A stretch of 64,000 bases of DNA from Roseateles sp. XES5 (lineage in GTDB: Bacteria; Pseudomonadota; Alphaproteobacteria; Rhizobiales; Rhizobiaceae), in contig NZ_CP084752.1 in assembly GCF_020535545.1 (NCBI RefSeq), forward strand, positions 806,001-870,000. Reading direction: 5' to 3'. The notes below the pieces were generated by a model that was not told where the DNA came from, made no database searches, and saw only the letters and a program-made list of their open reading frames with translations. The position numbers and the translations under genes were made by a program. Shown here in pieces: positions 25,131 to 34,582 of this stretch. Position 1 is the first letter of the stretch; each line of letters starts with the position of its first letter.

Positions 25131-27032
25131 TCAGATCACGACATGCGAGCCGAGCTCGACCACGCGGTTGGTCGGCAGGCGGAAGTAGTCGGAGGGGTCG
25201 GTGGCAAGGTTGGCGAGCGCGATGAACAGGCGGTCCTGCCACATGGGCATGCCGGACTGCGCATCGGGCACCAGCTTGCGCCGGCCGAGATAGAACGAGG
25301 TCGACATGATGTCGAACTTGTGGCCCGCCTTGCGCATCAGGCCGAGACCATGGGAGACGTTCTGCGTCTCCATGAAGCCGAAGCGCATTTCGATGCGCGA
25401 GAATCGCTCCGAGATCGGCTCCACGGAGAATCGCTCGGCCGGGATGACGCGCGGCGTGTTGGCGGTCTTGACCGTCAGGATGAAGTTCTTCTCGTGCAGC
25501 ACGTGGTTGTGCTTGATGTTGTGCAGCAGCGCGGCGGGGGCGAAATCGGGATCGCTGGTGAGGAAGATCGCCGTGCCGCTCACCTGGACCGGCGCATGGG
25601 CGCTGTGCTTTTCCACCGACTTGATGAAGGCCGGCAGCGGCACTTCGATGCGGCGCGTCTTGTCGCGCAGGATGCGGGTGCCGCGCGTCCAGGTCCACAT
25701 CAGGACGACGACCGCGGCGGCGATCGTCACCGGCACGTAGCCGCCGTCATGCACCTTAAGGAGGTTGGCGCCGAGGAAGGTGAGTTCCAGCAGGAAGAGC
25801 GGCAGCAGCGCGGCGGTGGCGGCGAGCGGCGTCCAGCGCCAGCGCATGCGCAGGAACTCGAAGGCGAGCACGGTCGTCACCACCATCGCGCCGGTGACGG
25901 AGATGCCATAGGCCGTCGCCAGGGCCTCGGACGAGCCGAAGATGAAGACCAGCAGCATGACGCCGAAGAGCAGCACGGTGTTGACGCCCGGCAGATAGAT
26001 CTGGCCGGTCTGGGTTTCCGAGGTGTGGAAGATTTCCATGCGCGGCAGGAAGCCGAGGTGGATGGCCTGGCGCGTCAGCGAGAAGGCGCCCGTTATCACC
26101 GCCTGGCTGGCGATGATGGTGGCGGCCGTCGCGAGGATGACGACGGGCAGCAGCGCCCATTTCGGGAACATCAGGAAGAACGGGTTGGAAATGGTCTCGG
26201 GATGGGCGAGCACCAGTGCGCCCTGGCCGAGATAGTTCAGCGTCAGCGCCGGGAAGACCAGGCAGAACCAGGCCCACTGGATCGGCCGGCGGCCGAAATG
26301 GCCAAGGTCGGCATAGAGCGCTTCCGCGCCGGTCACCGTCAGGAACACCGCCCCGAGCACGACGAGGCCGACATAGCCCTCGTTCAGCATGAAGAGAACG
26401 GCGTAATAGGGATTGAAGGCGGCGAGGATGCCGAGATCGTCGCTGATATGCGTGACGCCGCCGAGGCCCATGACGATGAACCAGACGGCGGTGATCGGCC
26501 CGAAGAACTTCGACACCGCCGCCGTGCCGAGCGACTGCACGGCAAAGAGCATGACGAGAATGACGACGGAGATGGGCACGACATAGTCGCCGAGCGTCGG
26601 CGTCACCAGCTTCAGGCCCTCCACCGCCGAGAGAACCGAAAGCGCCGGCGTGATCATGGCGTCGCCGATGAAGAGCGCCGCGCCGATCGCGCCGAGGAAG
26701 AACAGCACGGGCGCATGGCTGCCGGCCGTCTTGGACAGGAGCGCCAGCAGGGAGAGCGTGCCGCCCTCGCCGTGGTTGTCGGCGCGCAGCAGGAAGAGCA
26801 CGTATTTCAGCGTGACGATGATCGTCAGCGTCCAGATCATCAGCGAGATGAGACCGATGATCTCGACGCGCTCGACGCCGTCATGGGCCACGGGCCGCAG
26901 CGCCTCGCGGAAGGCGTAGAGCGGGCTGGTGCCGATGTCGCCATAGACGACGCCGACGGAGCCGAGGGAGAGAAGGAACAACGTGCGCGCCCGGCCGTGG
27001 GAATGCGGTGCGCTACCGGAATGTGCGTGCAT
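25131..27032 (-). CDS. kup: Low-affinity potassium transporter Kup
   Basis: A 633-residue KUP/HAK/KT potassium uptake protein with about 12 membrane helices in the first 440 residues and a cytoplasmic C-terminal domain. The N-terminal signature [19 protein letters not shown], then [17 protein letters not shown] and [18 protein letters not shown] are diagnostic. It imports K+ with protons. An N-terminal His-rich peptide ([12 protein letters not shown]) precedes the first helix. It lies 14 bp downstream of the corA-like gene on the same strand, so a cation transport operon is likely. Confidence 0.95.
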   Translation of the reverse strand: MHAHSGSAPHSHGRARTLFLLSLGSVGVVYGDIGTSPLYAFREALRPVAHDGVERVEIIGLISLMIWTLTIIVTLKYVLFLLRADNHGEGGTLSLLALLSKTAGSHAPVLFFLGAIGAALFIGDAMITPALSVLSAVEGLKLVTPTLGDYVVPISVVILVMLFAVQSLGTAAVSKFFGPITAVWFIVMGLGGVTHISDDLGILAAFNPYYAVLFMLNEGYVGLVVLGAVFLTVTGAEALYADLGHFGRRPIQWAWFCLVFPALTLNYLGQGALVLAHPETISNPFFLMFPKWALLPVVILATAATIIASQAVITGAFSLTRQAIHLGFLPRMEIFHTSETQTGQIYLPGVNTVLLFGVMLLVFIFGSSEALATAYGISVTGAMVVTTVLAFEFLRMRWRWTPLAATAALLPLFLLELTFLGANLLKVHDGGYVPVTIAAAVVVLMWTWTRGTRILRDKTRRIEVPLPAFIKSVEKHSAHAPVQVSGTAIFLTSDPDFAPAALLHNIKHNHVLHEKNFILTVKTANTPRVIPAERFSVEPISERFSRIEMRFGFMETQNVSHGLGLMRKAGHKFDIMSTSFYLGRRKLVPDAQSGMPMWQDRLFIALANLATDPSDYFRLPTNRVVELGSHVVI

Positions 27033-27046
27033 GGGGCTAACAGGCT

Positions 27047-28063
27047 CTAGAGCCAGCCTTTCCAGCGGAAAAAGAAGAAGGGGAGAATCGCCGACAGCAC
27101 CATGGCCGCAAGCGTCATCGGATAGGCGGCGGCAACGTGCAGTTCCGGCATGAATTCAAAGTTCATGCCGTAGATGGAGGCGATCAGCGTCGGCGGCAGC
27201 AGCACCACCGAGGCAATCGAGAAGATCTTGATGATGGCGTTCTGCTCGAGATTGATGAGGCCGAGCGAGGCATCGAGCAGGAAGGTGATGTTGCCGGCGA
27301 CGAAGCCGGCATGTTCGGACAGCGACTGCACGTCGCGCGTCACCGTGCGGCAGAGTTCGAGACTGTCGCGGTCGGATTGCAGCGCCGGCAGCGCATGCAG
27401 GAAGGTCAGCATGCGCGAGAGCGACATCAGGCTGTCGCGCGTCTTGGCGATGAGCCGGTGCAGCGCGGAGACCTGCACGACGCGGTCTTCGAGATAGCGC
27501 GGCGGACGGCGGGACAGGTGCCGCTTGTCGCCGAACACTTCGAGCGACAGCGTGTCGGCGCGCGAGACGGCGATCTCGAGGATTTCCGCCGTGCGGTCGG
27601 CGATGGTTTCCAGAAGGCGCGTGATCATCACGGTCGGCGAGGAACAGCCGCCGGGAATGCGGTGCATCGCGCTCTTGAAGAGGACGAAGGAACGCGGCTC
27701 GGCATAGCGCACGGTCAGAAGCTTGCCCGCCGTCAGGATGAAGGCGACGTCCGTCAGCTGCGGCAGGTCGCTTTCCGCCTTCACCATCAGCGAGGCGGTC
27801 ATGTAGGCGGCGTTGCCGTCCGTGTAGAGACGGCTGGAGGGCTCGATGTCCTTGAGTTCGTCGCGGGTCGGCACTTCGATGCCGAGCACGCGCTCGATCA
27901 GCGCCTCTTCCTCGCGGGTGGGTTCGACGAGATCGACCCACACGGCGCCGGCAAGTGCGGCGGCGGCGTTGGAATCGGTTTCAGTGGGCAGGGCGCGCGC
28001 CTCGCCATTGGAACGGAAAACCGTGATCACCGGCGAATGGCTCCAGAACGGACCATCGCTCAC
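27047..28063 (-). CDS. corA: CorA-family magnesium/cobalt transporter
   Basis: A 338-residue CorA-like channel: a large N-terminal cytoplasmic domain, a long helix, and two C-terminal membrane segments ([20 protein letters not shown] and [18 protein letters not shown]). The signature GMN is present in YGMNFEF before the last helix. The last residues are basic (RWKGWL). It should pass Mg2+ inward. It precedes kup by 14 bp. Confidence 0.93.
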   Translation of the reverse strand: MSDGPFWSHSPVITVFRSNGEARALPTETDSNAAAALAGAVWVDLVEPTREEEALIERVLGIEVPTRDELKDIEPSSRLYTDGNAAYMTASLMVKAESDLPQLTDVAFILTAGKLLTVRYAEPRSFVLFKSAMHRIPGGCSSPTVMITRLLETIADRTAEILEIAVSRADTLSLEVFGDKRHLSRRPPRYLEDRVVQVSALHRLIAKTRDSLMSLSRMLTFLHALPALQSDRDSLELCRTVTRDVQSLSEHAGFVAGNITFLLDASLGLINLEQNAIIKIFSIASVVLLPPTLIASIYGMNFEFMPELHVAAAYPMTLAAMVLSAILPFFFFRWKGWL

Positions 28064-28168
28064 ACTCCTGATTGAACCCGCCGATCAGCGGTCGGCCGCG
28101 CATATTGCGCGGCGCAACATAAAAATCAAGCTACCGTCGATGAACGCCTGAGGACCGTGAAGGTTCGG

Positions 28169-29383
28169 CTATTCGAACACGATGGCCGGCGCGTCGCGCC
28201 CGCCCTTGCCCTGCGCCGTTTCCAGCTCCTGCCAGACGCGCGCCGCGATCTGGCGATAGACCTTCGCCGCCGCGCCGTCCGGATTGGAGACGACGACGGG
28301 CGTGCCGGCATCCGAGGTCTCGCGGATATCCATGGTCAGCGGCACTTCGCCGAGGAAGGGCACACCGATGCGCTCGGCCTCCTTGCGCGCGCCGCCATGA
28401 CCGAAGATGTCGTAGCGGTTGCCGGTGTCGGGAGCGATGAAATAGCTCATGTTCTCCACCAGGCCGAGGATGGGCACGCCCACCTTCTCGAACATCTTCA
28501 GGCCCTTCTTGGCATCGATCAGGGCGATGTCCTGCGGCGTGGTCACGATCACGGCGCCGGTGACGGGCACGCGCTGCGAGAGCGTGAGCTGGATGTCGCC
28601 CGTGCCCGGCGGCATGTCGACGACGAGCACGTCGAGATCGCCCCAGGCGACCTCGCGCAGCATCTGCATCAGCGCCGACTGGATCATCGGGCCGCGCCAG
28701 ATCATCGCCACCTCCTCGTCGACGAGGAAGCCCATGGACATGACCTTGATGCCGTAGTTCTCCATCGGCTTGATCATGCGGCCTTCCAGCTGCTGCGGCC
28801 GGCCGGAAATCTTCAGCAGCCGGGGCATGGAGGGGCCGTAGATGTCGGCATCGAGAATGCCGACGCGCAGCCCGTTCGCCTTCAGGGCCAGCGCGAGGTT
28901 GACCGCGGTGGTCGACTTGCCGACGCCGCCCTTGCCGGAGGCGACCGCGATGATCGCGCCGACGCCGGGGATGCCGGATTTCGCGCGTTGCTGCGGCTGG
29001 CCTGCGGGCGCGGCGTGGCTGTGGCCCGCATGACTGTGGCCTGCATGGCCATGGCCGGCATGGTCGTGAGCGGCGCCGCGGCCGGGCGGCGGCGGCGCGG
29101 GCGCGCGCGACGCGGCGGGGCCGGCGGCGGCGCGCTTGTCGGCAGTCAGCGCCACCATGGCGGCCTTGATGCCGGGGATTTCCTTGACGACACGCTCGGC
29201 GGCGGCGCGCATCGGATCGAGCTCGCGGGCGCGCTCGGCCGGCACGGTGATGGAGAAATAGGCCTTGCCGTCGGAAATGAAGACATCGGAAACGAGGCCG
29301 AGATCGACGATGTTGCCGTCCATGTCCGGCCCGCGCACCGTGCGCAACCGTTCCAGCACCTGTTCCTTGCTTACGTCAGTCAT
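28169..29383 (-). CDS. mrp: Mrp/ApbC-family iron-sulfur cluster carrier ATPase
   Basis: A 404-residue P-loop protein that carries or inserts 4Fe-4S clusters. It has an N-terminal DUF59 domain (residues 1-85, with ILGLVSDVFISDG-like core DLGLVSDVF), then a linker rich in Ala/Pro that contains about ten His residues in HAGH repeats (about 110-135), then the deviant Walker A SGKGGVGKST near 152. The CxxC that binds the cluster in E. coli ApbC is not present: the corresponding segment reads ENMSYFIAPDTGNRYD, which I recall as usual for rhizobial homologues. The His-rich linker may bind metal. Confidence 0.93.
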   Translation of the reverse strand: MTDVSKEQVLERLRTVRGPDMDGNIVDLGLVSDVFISDGKAYFSITVPAERARELDPMRAAAERVVKEIPGIKAAMVALTADKRAAAGPAASRAPAPPPPGRGAAHDHAGHGHAGHSHAGHSHAAPAGQPQQRAKSGIPGVGAIIAVASGKGGVGKSTTAVNLALALKANGLRVGILDADIYGPSMPRLLKISGRPQQLEGRMIKPMENYGIKVMSMGFLVDEEVAMIWRGPMIQSALMQMLREVAWGDLDVLVVDMPPGTGDIQLTLSQRVPVTGAVIVTTPQDIALIDAKKGLKMFEKVGVPILGLVENMSYFIAPDTGNRYDIFGHGGARKEAERIGVPFLGEVPLTMDIRETSDAGTPVVVSNPDGAAAKVYRQIAARVWQELETAQGKGGRDAPAIVFE

Positions 29384-29498
29384 GAAACCCTCGAATAGCC
29401 TGTCGCGGCATCAGCAGCCCTTCGCCGTAAATAGTGCACGGGAAGCCCGTCGCCAAACGAATTCACCTGCGACGGGAAGCAGCAGCTTTGCGGCAGCG

Positions 29499-30242
29499 TC
29501 AGGCGATCAGCCCACGGCGAATGGCCTTGACGACGGCCTGGGTGCGGTTGACCGCCTCGAGCTTGCGGGTGACCTGGTTGAGGTAGTGGTTCACCGTATG
29601 CTCGGAGAGGCCGAGGATTTCGGCGATCTCCAGGCTCGTCTTGCCCGCCGCCGTCCAGCTGAGGCACTGGATCTCGCGGTCCGTCAGCACGACCTGGCCG
29701 GACTTCCAGGCCGAGCCGATCTCGGCGAGGCGGTTGAAGAGATGCACGGAGATCATCTGCAGCATCAGCCGGTCGTCGCGGCCGAGCGTCGCGCTCTCGC
29801 CGCCCCAGACGATGGCGCCGCGATTGCCGAGCGCGTCATGCACCGGGAAGAAGTGACCGACCAGCATGCCGTGGCCCGTCATGACGTCGAGCAGTTCGGA
29901 GAAATCGGCATTCTCGGAGGATTCGCCGATCCATTCGCGCATGTCGTAGGAGAAGGGCACGGTGGTCAGCCGCAGCTTGCGGATGCCGGCGCTGTGGCGA
30001 ACCATGCGCATCGTGTCGTATTTGGCGAGAATTTCCTGCGGCCAGTTGCTGACGATGGAGTAGGCGGAGAGTTTTTCGGCCTCGAAACCCGGCAGGGTGA
30101 AGACGATGAAATATCTGAGGCCGTATTCCTCGCACTTGCGCCGCATGTAGCGCACGATGTCGAACTGCGTTTCCAGGGCGGCGATCTCGGCGCCGTCGTC
30201 CTGGATCTGATTTGCGCCGCTGCTGGTTTCGTCAGCCGTCAT
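29499..30242 (-). CDS. LuxR-family regulator without cognate synthase (solo), 1
   Basis: A 247-residue protein with an N-terminal autoinducer-binding-type domain and a C-terminal GerE/LuxR helix-turn-helix (residues about 180-245: LTDREIQCLSWTAAGKTSLEIAEILGLS in pieces). In a by-eye alignment to LasR/TraR, NWPQEILAKYDTMRMVRHSA shows Ile at the W57 position, keeps Y61, and has Ser and Ala in place of the D70-P71 pair. No luxI gene is in the window. ATG 30242 preferred over a TTG 4 codons upstream. Paralogue of the next gene upstream; expected to regulate unknown targets. Confidence 0.87.
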   Translation of the reverse strand: MTADETSSGANQIQDDGAEIAALETQFDIVRYMRRKCEEYGLRYFIVFTLPGFEAEKLSAYSIVSNWPQEILAKYDTMRMVRHSAGIRKLRLTTVPFSYDMREWIGESSENADFSELLDVMTGHGMLVGHFFPVHDALGNRGAIVWGGESATLGRDDRLMLQMISVHLFNRLAEIGSAWKSGQVVLTDREIQCLSWTAAGKTSLEIAEILGLSEHTVNHYLNQVTRKLEAVNRTQAVVKAIRRGLIA

Positions 30243-30329
30243 GGTGCCCCGCAATGGTTATTCCTGCCTTCACGCAATTGGAGCGGGACCGCACGCATTC
30301 CAGAGAGTCGCAAGGGTTATTATTATGCA

Positions 30330-31067
30330 TCAGTTCAAAAGCCCGGCGCGGATCGCCTTGGCGACCGCTTGAACCCGGTTGACCGCATCGAGCTTGCGCG
30401 TCGCACGGTTCAGGTAATGATTGACGGTATATTCGGAGAGGCCGAGAATCTCGGACATTTCGACGCTGGTCTTGCCGGCCGAGGCCCAGGAAAGGCACTC
30501 GATCTCGCGGCGCGACAGCGAAACGTTCTGCCGTCGGCCGGCGCGCAGATCCACGACCTCGGTGAAGATGGCGTTGGCCAGCGCGTTGAGCTCGGCCATT
30601 TCCTGCGAGTTGAACGCCTCGCGCGTGCCGCCGAAGGCGAGCGCGCCGCGCAGGCCCGCGGAATTGTGCGCGGGGAAATAGGCCCCGCGCGACAGGCCGT
30701 GCCGGTCGAAGAGGCTTGCCGCGATCGCCGCCTTGCCATCGGCGCGGCGGCGGTTCGTGCGGTCCGCGTCGTAGGTGAAAGGGTTGGTGCTCTGGCGCAG
30801 CCGCTCGATGACCGGGCTGCCGAAGATCAGACCGGCATGGTCGTAGGTTTTCAGCATCTCGTCCGGCCAGGACGTCAGCAGAACGTTGGATGAGAAATCG
30901 GTCGACGTCTCGGAGGGAACGTTGATCAGCAGATAGCCGCGCAGGCCGTAGCGCCTGACGATCAGGTCCAGCTTTTCGGCGACGCTTTCCTCCGACCCCA
31001 GAGCCGAGAGGCCCGAGCCCCAGCGGTTCTGGAAGTGTGCAGATGTCGTATGGAATCGATCCGCCAT
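30330..31067 (-). CDS. LuxR-family regulator without cognate synthase (solo), 2
   Basis: A 245-residue paralogue of the neighbouring LuxR protein with the same two-domain layout; the DNA-binding ends are nearly identical (SRREIECLSWASAGKTSVEM then SEILGLSEYTVNHYLNRATR). In the ligand domain SWPDEMLKTYDHAGLIFGSP has Met at the W57 position and Ser at D70, while Y61 and P71 remain. The ATG 31067 is chosen because AAGGA sits 8 bp before it; ATG 31073 is too close to it. It lies 87 bp upstream of the first LuxR gene on the same strand, an apparent tandem duplication with later divergence. Confidence 0.87.
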   Translation of the reverse strand: MADRFHTTSAHFQNRWGSGLSALGSEESVAEKLDLIVRRYGLRGYLLINVPSETSTDFSSNVLLTSWPDEMLKTYDHAGLIFGSPVIERLRQSTNPFTYDADRTNRRRADGKAAIAASLFDRHGLSRGAYFPAHNSAGLRGALAFGGTREAFNSQEMAELNALANAIFTEVVDLRAGRRQNVSLSRREIECLSWASAGKTSVEMSEILGLSEYTVNHYLNRATRKLDAVNRVQAVAKAIRAGLLN

Positions 31068-31330
31068 GTCCATCTTCCTTCAGCAACGCATGCGAATGCA
31101 GGGGCAGACCCTGCCCGTACATTTCACTTGCTTGCCTCAGGAACCCCCGTATCCCAATGCAAGTATTTTCGAGAACCGCGCCTCAAGATCGCGGTGAGCG
31201 ACGCAACGCAGAGGCTGGTCGTGAGGGAAGCTAATGGCGCCCCCAATCCACGTCCAGCGCGATTTTCTAATTTACCGTAAAATAGGGCAATAAGACAACT
31301 CTGCGACCACTTGATACCTCATAAATCGAC

Positions 31331-32119
31331 TTACCGTTGCGGGCCGAGCTTTGCGGCCAGCTCGCCCATGATGGCGCGGGCCGTTTCGAGCACGCGCGGC
31401 GCCCATTCCAAAAGCTGCGCCTCGCTGACCCGATAGGCCGGTCCCGTGACGGAAACACCCGCCACCAGCGCGCGGCCGGCATCGAAAACCGGCGCGGCGA
31501 CACAGCGGATGCCCGTTTCGTGCTCCTCCCGGTCGAAGGCGATGCCGCTTTCGCGAATCTCTGCCAGTTCGGTGAAAAGCGCGGCGCGGTCGGCAAGCGT
31601 CTGCGGCGTATAACGGCGGAACTCCAGGCCGGCGAGCGCCGCATCCAGTGCGGCGGTATCGAGCACGGATAGCGCCGCCTTACCAACGCCCGTGCAATAG
31701 GCGGGCGAGGCATTGCCGATCTGCGAGTTCATGCGCACCGCCTGCCGGCTCTCCACCTTGTCGAGATAGATGATCTCGCGTCCGCGCAGCACGCCGAGAT
31801 GCACCGTCTCGCCGGTGTCCCGATGCAACGCTTCGAGGAAGGGCGCGGCCACGGCGCGAAAATCGTTGCGTGCCCAGCTGGTGGAGGCGAGCTTGAGGAG
31901 GCGCAGGCCCGGCACATAGGCGTGATCGGGCCTCAATTCCAGCAGCCCCTCCTGCACCAAATGGGAAAGCTGGCGGTGCAGCGTGCCGCGCGGCTGGCCG
32001 CTGACGGCAAGCACATCGGTAAAGCGCAGCGGCCGCTCGGAGAGCGCCACCGTTTCCAGCACGGCCATGACCTTGCCCAGCGTGCCGGTGCCACTCTCCT
32101 CTTCCCGCTCGCGCGCCAT
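31331..32119 (-). CDS. IclR-family transcriptional regulator of the galactonate-type operon
   Basis: A 262-residue IclR protein: winged helix at about residues 12-75 (LGKVMAVLETVALSERPLRF then GTLHRQLSHLVQEGLLEL) and the IclR effector domain with YLDKVESRQAVRMNSQIGNASP and YCTGVGKAALS. It is divergent from the SDR-dgoK-dgoA-lactonase operon, with the two perfect dyads at 32175-32187 and 32202-32218 in the 119-bp space, so it very likely represses that operon and itself. The expected effector is a pathway intermediate. ATG is preceded by GGGAG. Confidence 0.9.
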   Translation of the reverse strand: MAREREEESGTGTLGKVMAVLETVALSERPLRFTDVLAVSGQPRGTLHRQLSHLVQEGLLELRPDHAYVPGLRLLKLASTSWARNDFRAVAAPFLEALHRDTGETVHLGVLRGREIIYLDKVESRQAVRMNSQIGNASPAYCTGVGKAALSVLDTAALDAALAGLEFRRYTPQTLADRAALFTELAEIRESGIAFDREEHETGIRCVAAPVFDAGRALVAGVSVTGPAYRVSEAQLLEWAPRVLETARAIMGELAAKLGPQR

Positions 32120-32174
32120 GGTGTCGCTCCCGTCCAGTCTTGCCCGATCCCGTCTTGACAGCGCAGCACGCTAA

Positions 32175-32218
32175 CGGAATAATTCCGAATAGTCAAACTC
32201 AGTTCCAAATAATGGAAC
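32175..32218. promoter_or_regulatory. Two perfect dyads in the iclR-type/SDR divergent promoter
   Basis: CGGAATAATTCCG (32175-32187) is a perfect 13-bp palindrome and GTTCCAAATAATGGAAC (32202-32218) a perfect 17-bp one; their centres are 29 bp apart, about three helical turns. GGAAT/ATTCC arms resemble the E. coli IclR consensus TGGAAATNATTTCCA but with a shorter middle. These are the best operator candidates for the adjacent IclR protein. Confidence 0.65.
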
Positions 32219-32238
32219 AACCCTTCAGGAGAACAGGG

Positions 32239-33000
32239 ATGGCAGGCCGCTACCCGGACCTCGCAGGACAGGGCGTTCTCGTCACCGGCGGCGGCTCGGG
32301 CATCGGCGCGGCGCTGGTCGCCGCCTTCGCGGCCGAGGGCGCGCGGGTGGCCTTTCTCGACATCGCCGAGGCGGAAAGCCGCGCGCTCGTCTCAGAACTC
32401 GAAGGCAAGGTCGCCCACCGGCCGCATTATATCCATGTCGACCTTCGCGACATCGCGGCCCTGCGCGCGGCCGTCGAAGACGCCGCGGCAGCGCTCGGCG
32501 GCCTTCGCGTGCTCGTCAACAATGCCGCCCGCGACGACCGGCAGGAACTCGATACCGTCGAGCCCGATGACTGGGACGAGAACCAGGCTGTGAACCTGCG
32601 TCATCATTTCTTCGCCGCCCAGGCCGCCGCGTACCATATGAAGAAGGCGGGCGGCGGGGCGATCGTCAACTTCTCCTCCATCGCCTTCCTGCTCAACATG
32701 GGCGAGCTTCCCGCCTATGCCACCGCCAAGGCCGGCATTGTCGGCCTGACCAAGTCGCTCGCCGGCAAGCTCGGCCCCGACGGCATCCGCGTCAACGCCA
32801 TCCTGCCCGGCATGGTGCTGACCGAGCGGCAGAAACGCCTGTGGATCGATGAGGCGGACATGGCCGCCGGCATCGCCCGGCAATGCCTGAAGCGCCCGCT
32901 GCTTGCCGACGACATGGTCGGCCCCTGTCTTTTCCTGGCGTCGGACGCCTCCGCCGCCATCACCGCCCAAACGCTCATCGTCGATGGAGGCATGCTCTGA
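32239..33000 (+). CDS. SDR oxidoreductase, probable D-galactose (aldose) 1-dehydrogenase
   Basis: A 253-residue classical short-chain dehydrogenase with GGGSGIG at 17-23, NNAA at 94-97, catalytic S146/S147, Y160 and K164 (YATAK). By context it should oxidise an aldose to its lactone in the first step of a De Ley-Doudoroff route, most likely D-galactose or a relative such as L-arabinose or D-fucose; sequence alone does not settle the sugar. The ATG follows AGGAG at 8 bp. The stop overlaps the dgoK start by one base (TGATG). Confidence 0.85.
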   Translation: MAGRYPDLAGQGVLVTGGGSGIGAALVAAFAAEGARVAFLDIAEAESRALVSELEGKVAHRPHYIHVDLRDIAALRAAVEDAAAALGGLRVLVNNAARDDRQELDTVEPDDWDENQAVNLRHHFFAAQAAAYHMKKAGGGAIVNFSSIAFLLNMGELPAYATAKAGIVGLTKSLAGKLGPDGIRVNAILPGMVLTERQKRLWIDEADMAAGIARQCLKRPLLADDMVGPCLFLASDASAAITAQTLIVDGGML

Positions 33001-33929
33001 TGACCACTCCCGCCCTGGAACCCGCCTATGTCGCGGTCGACTGGGGAACCTCCAGTTTCCGCCTGTGGCTCATCGGCCGCGACGGCAGCGTCATCGCCGA
33101 GCGCCGCAGCGGTGAAGGCATGACGACGGCCGCCCGCACCGGCTTTGCCGAGGTGCTGAACACTCACCTCGCCGCCGTCTCGGCGCCCGCGGACCTGCCG
33201 GTGCTCATCTGCGGCATGGCGGGCGCCAAGCAGGGCTGGATCGAGGCAGGCTATCTCGATACGCCCGCCGCCCTTGCCGACATTCCCGCCGCCGCCGTGC
33301 GCATTCCCGGCGTTGCGGCCGATATCCGCATCCTGCCCGGCCTTGCCCAGCGCGACGCCGTGACGCCCGACGTCATGCGTGGCGAGGAAACGCAGCTTCT
33401 CGGCGCGGCCGATGCGCTCGGCGGCGGCGACCATCTCGTCTGCATGCCCGGCACGCACAGCAAATGGGTGCGTCTTTCCGGTGGCAGGGTCGCCGGCTTC
33501 TCCACCTTCATGACCGGCGAACTGTTCGAGGCCATCGCCCGGAACACCATTCTCAGCCATGCCATCGCAGAGGCCGGCGCGATCTCCGGCGAGAACGCCG
33601 CCTTCCGCGCCGCCGTGACCCGCATGGTCGAGACGCCGGCGCTGGCGACGAGCCAGCTCTTTTCCGTGCGCGCCGGTTCCCTCATCGCCGGCCTTTCGCC
33701 CGACGACGCCAAGGCGCGTCTTTCCGGCACGCTGATCGGGCTGGAGATCGCCGGCGCGCTGTCGCTCGTCGCCGACGGAACGCCGGTCGCGCTCGTCGTG
33801 TCGGGCGGGCTCGGCGCGCTTTACGAGGCCGCGCTCGCCGCCGCCGGCCTTGCCCCCACCCTCATCGATGCCGATACCGCCGTGCGCAACGGCCTTGCCG
33901 CGGGCGCCAAGGCGCTCTGGTCCCTCTGA
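33000..33929 (+). CDS. dgoK: 2-dehydro-3-deoxygalactonokinase
   Basis: A 309-residue sugar kinase of the DgoK family, which phosphorylates 2-dehydro-3-deoxy-D-galactonate at C6 with ATP. The N-terminal ASKHA-fold phosphate loop YVAVDWGTSSFRLWLI, the middle LVCMPGTHSKWV and C-terminal VVSGGLGALYEAAL are typical of the family. The start overlaps the SDR stop codon by one base and has GGAGG upstream, so it is translationally coupled. Confidence 0.92.
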   Translation: MTTPALEPAYVAVDWGTSSFRLWLIGRDGSVIAERRSGEGMTTAARTGFAEVLNTHLAAVSAPADLPVLICGMAGAKQGWIEAGYLDTPAALADIPAAAVRIPGVAADIRILPGLAQRDAVTPDVMRGEETQLLGAADALGGGDHLVCMPGTHSKWVRLSGGRVAGFSTFMTGELFEAIARNTILSHAIAEAGAISGENAAFRAAVTRMVETPALATSQLFSVRAGSLIAGLSPDDAKARLSGTLIGLEIAGALSLVADGTPVALVVSGGLGALYEAALAAAGLAPTLIDADTAVRNGLAAGAKALWSL

Positions 33930-33943
33930 GAAAGTCGAAGAAC

Positions 33944-34582
33944 ATGAGCCGCATCCCCTTCCCCGCCATGAAATATCCCCTCATCGCCATCCTGCGCGGC
34001 CTGAAGCCAGCCGAAACCGAGGATGTCGTCGGCGCGCTGATCGAGACGGGCTTCACCGCCATCGAGATCCCGCTGAATTCGCCGGACCCCTTCAAGTCCA
34101 TCGAGATCGCCGTGAAGATGGCGCCCGAGGGATGCCTGATCGGTGCCGGCACCGTGCTGACCGTCGCCGACGTCAACCGTCTTGCCGATGTCGGCGGGCG
34201 GCTGATGGTGAGCCCCAATGTCGAGCCCGAGGTCATCTCCACCGCCGCCGCCAAGGGCATGGTGACGATGCCGGGCGTCTTCACGCCCACGGAGGCGCTT
34301 GCCGCCGCCCGCGCCGGCGCGACGGGCCTCAAGTTCTTCCCGGCCAGCGTGCTCGGCCCGGCCGGCATCCAGGCGATCCGCGCCGTGCTGCCGGCCGAGC
34401 TGGAAATCGCCGCCGTCGGCGGCGTGTCGGACAAGAACTTCGCCGACTATGCCGCCATCGGCATCCGCAGCTTCGGCCTCGGCTCCAGCCTCTACAAGCC
34501 CGGCATGAGCGGCAGCGAGGCGCGCGCCCGCGCCAAGGCGACGATCGAGGCCTATGACGCCGTCTATGGAGCCGGCCGATGA
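33944..34582 (+). CDS. dgoA: 2-dehydro-3-deoxy-6-phosphogalactonate aldolase
   Basis: A 212-residue class I aldolase of the KDPG/KDPGal family. It splits KDPGal into pyruvate and glyceraldehyde 3-phosphate. The Schiff-base lysine is K130 in GLKFFPAS; E41 in FTAIEIPLNSPDP and R18 in AILRGLKP are the other active-site residues. The SPDP in place of the Entner-Doudoroff aldolase RTP agrees with a DgoA type. It ends in an ATGA overlap with the lactonase gene. Confidence 0.93.
   Translation: MSRIPFPAMKYPLIAILRGLKPAETEDVVGALIETGFTAIEIPLNSPDPFKSIEIAVKMAPEGCLIGAGTVLTVADVNRLADVGGRLMVSPNVEPEVISTAAAKGMVTMPGVFTPTEALAAARAGATGLKFFPASVLGPAGIQAIRAVLPAELEIAAVGGVSDKNFADYAAIGIRSFGLGSSLYKPGMSGSEARARAKATIEAYDAVYGAGR

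Noticed and set aside
25080..27050. 656-codon plus-strand frame
   Set aside because: It is antisense to kup; the composition (Gln/His/Arg/Glu-rich) is typical of shadows of membrane proteins.
29499..31067. A LuxI autoinducer synthase beside the LuxR genes
   Set aside because: No acyl-homoserine lactone synthase-like frame occurs in the flanking genes mrp, iclR or the gaps.
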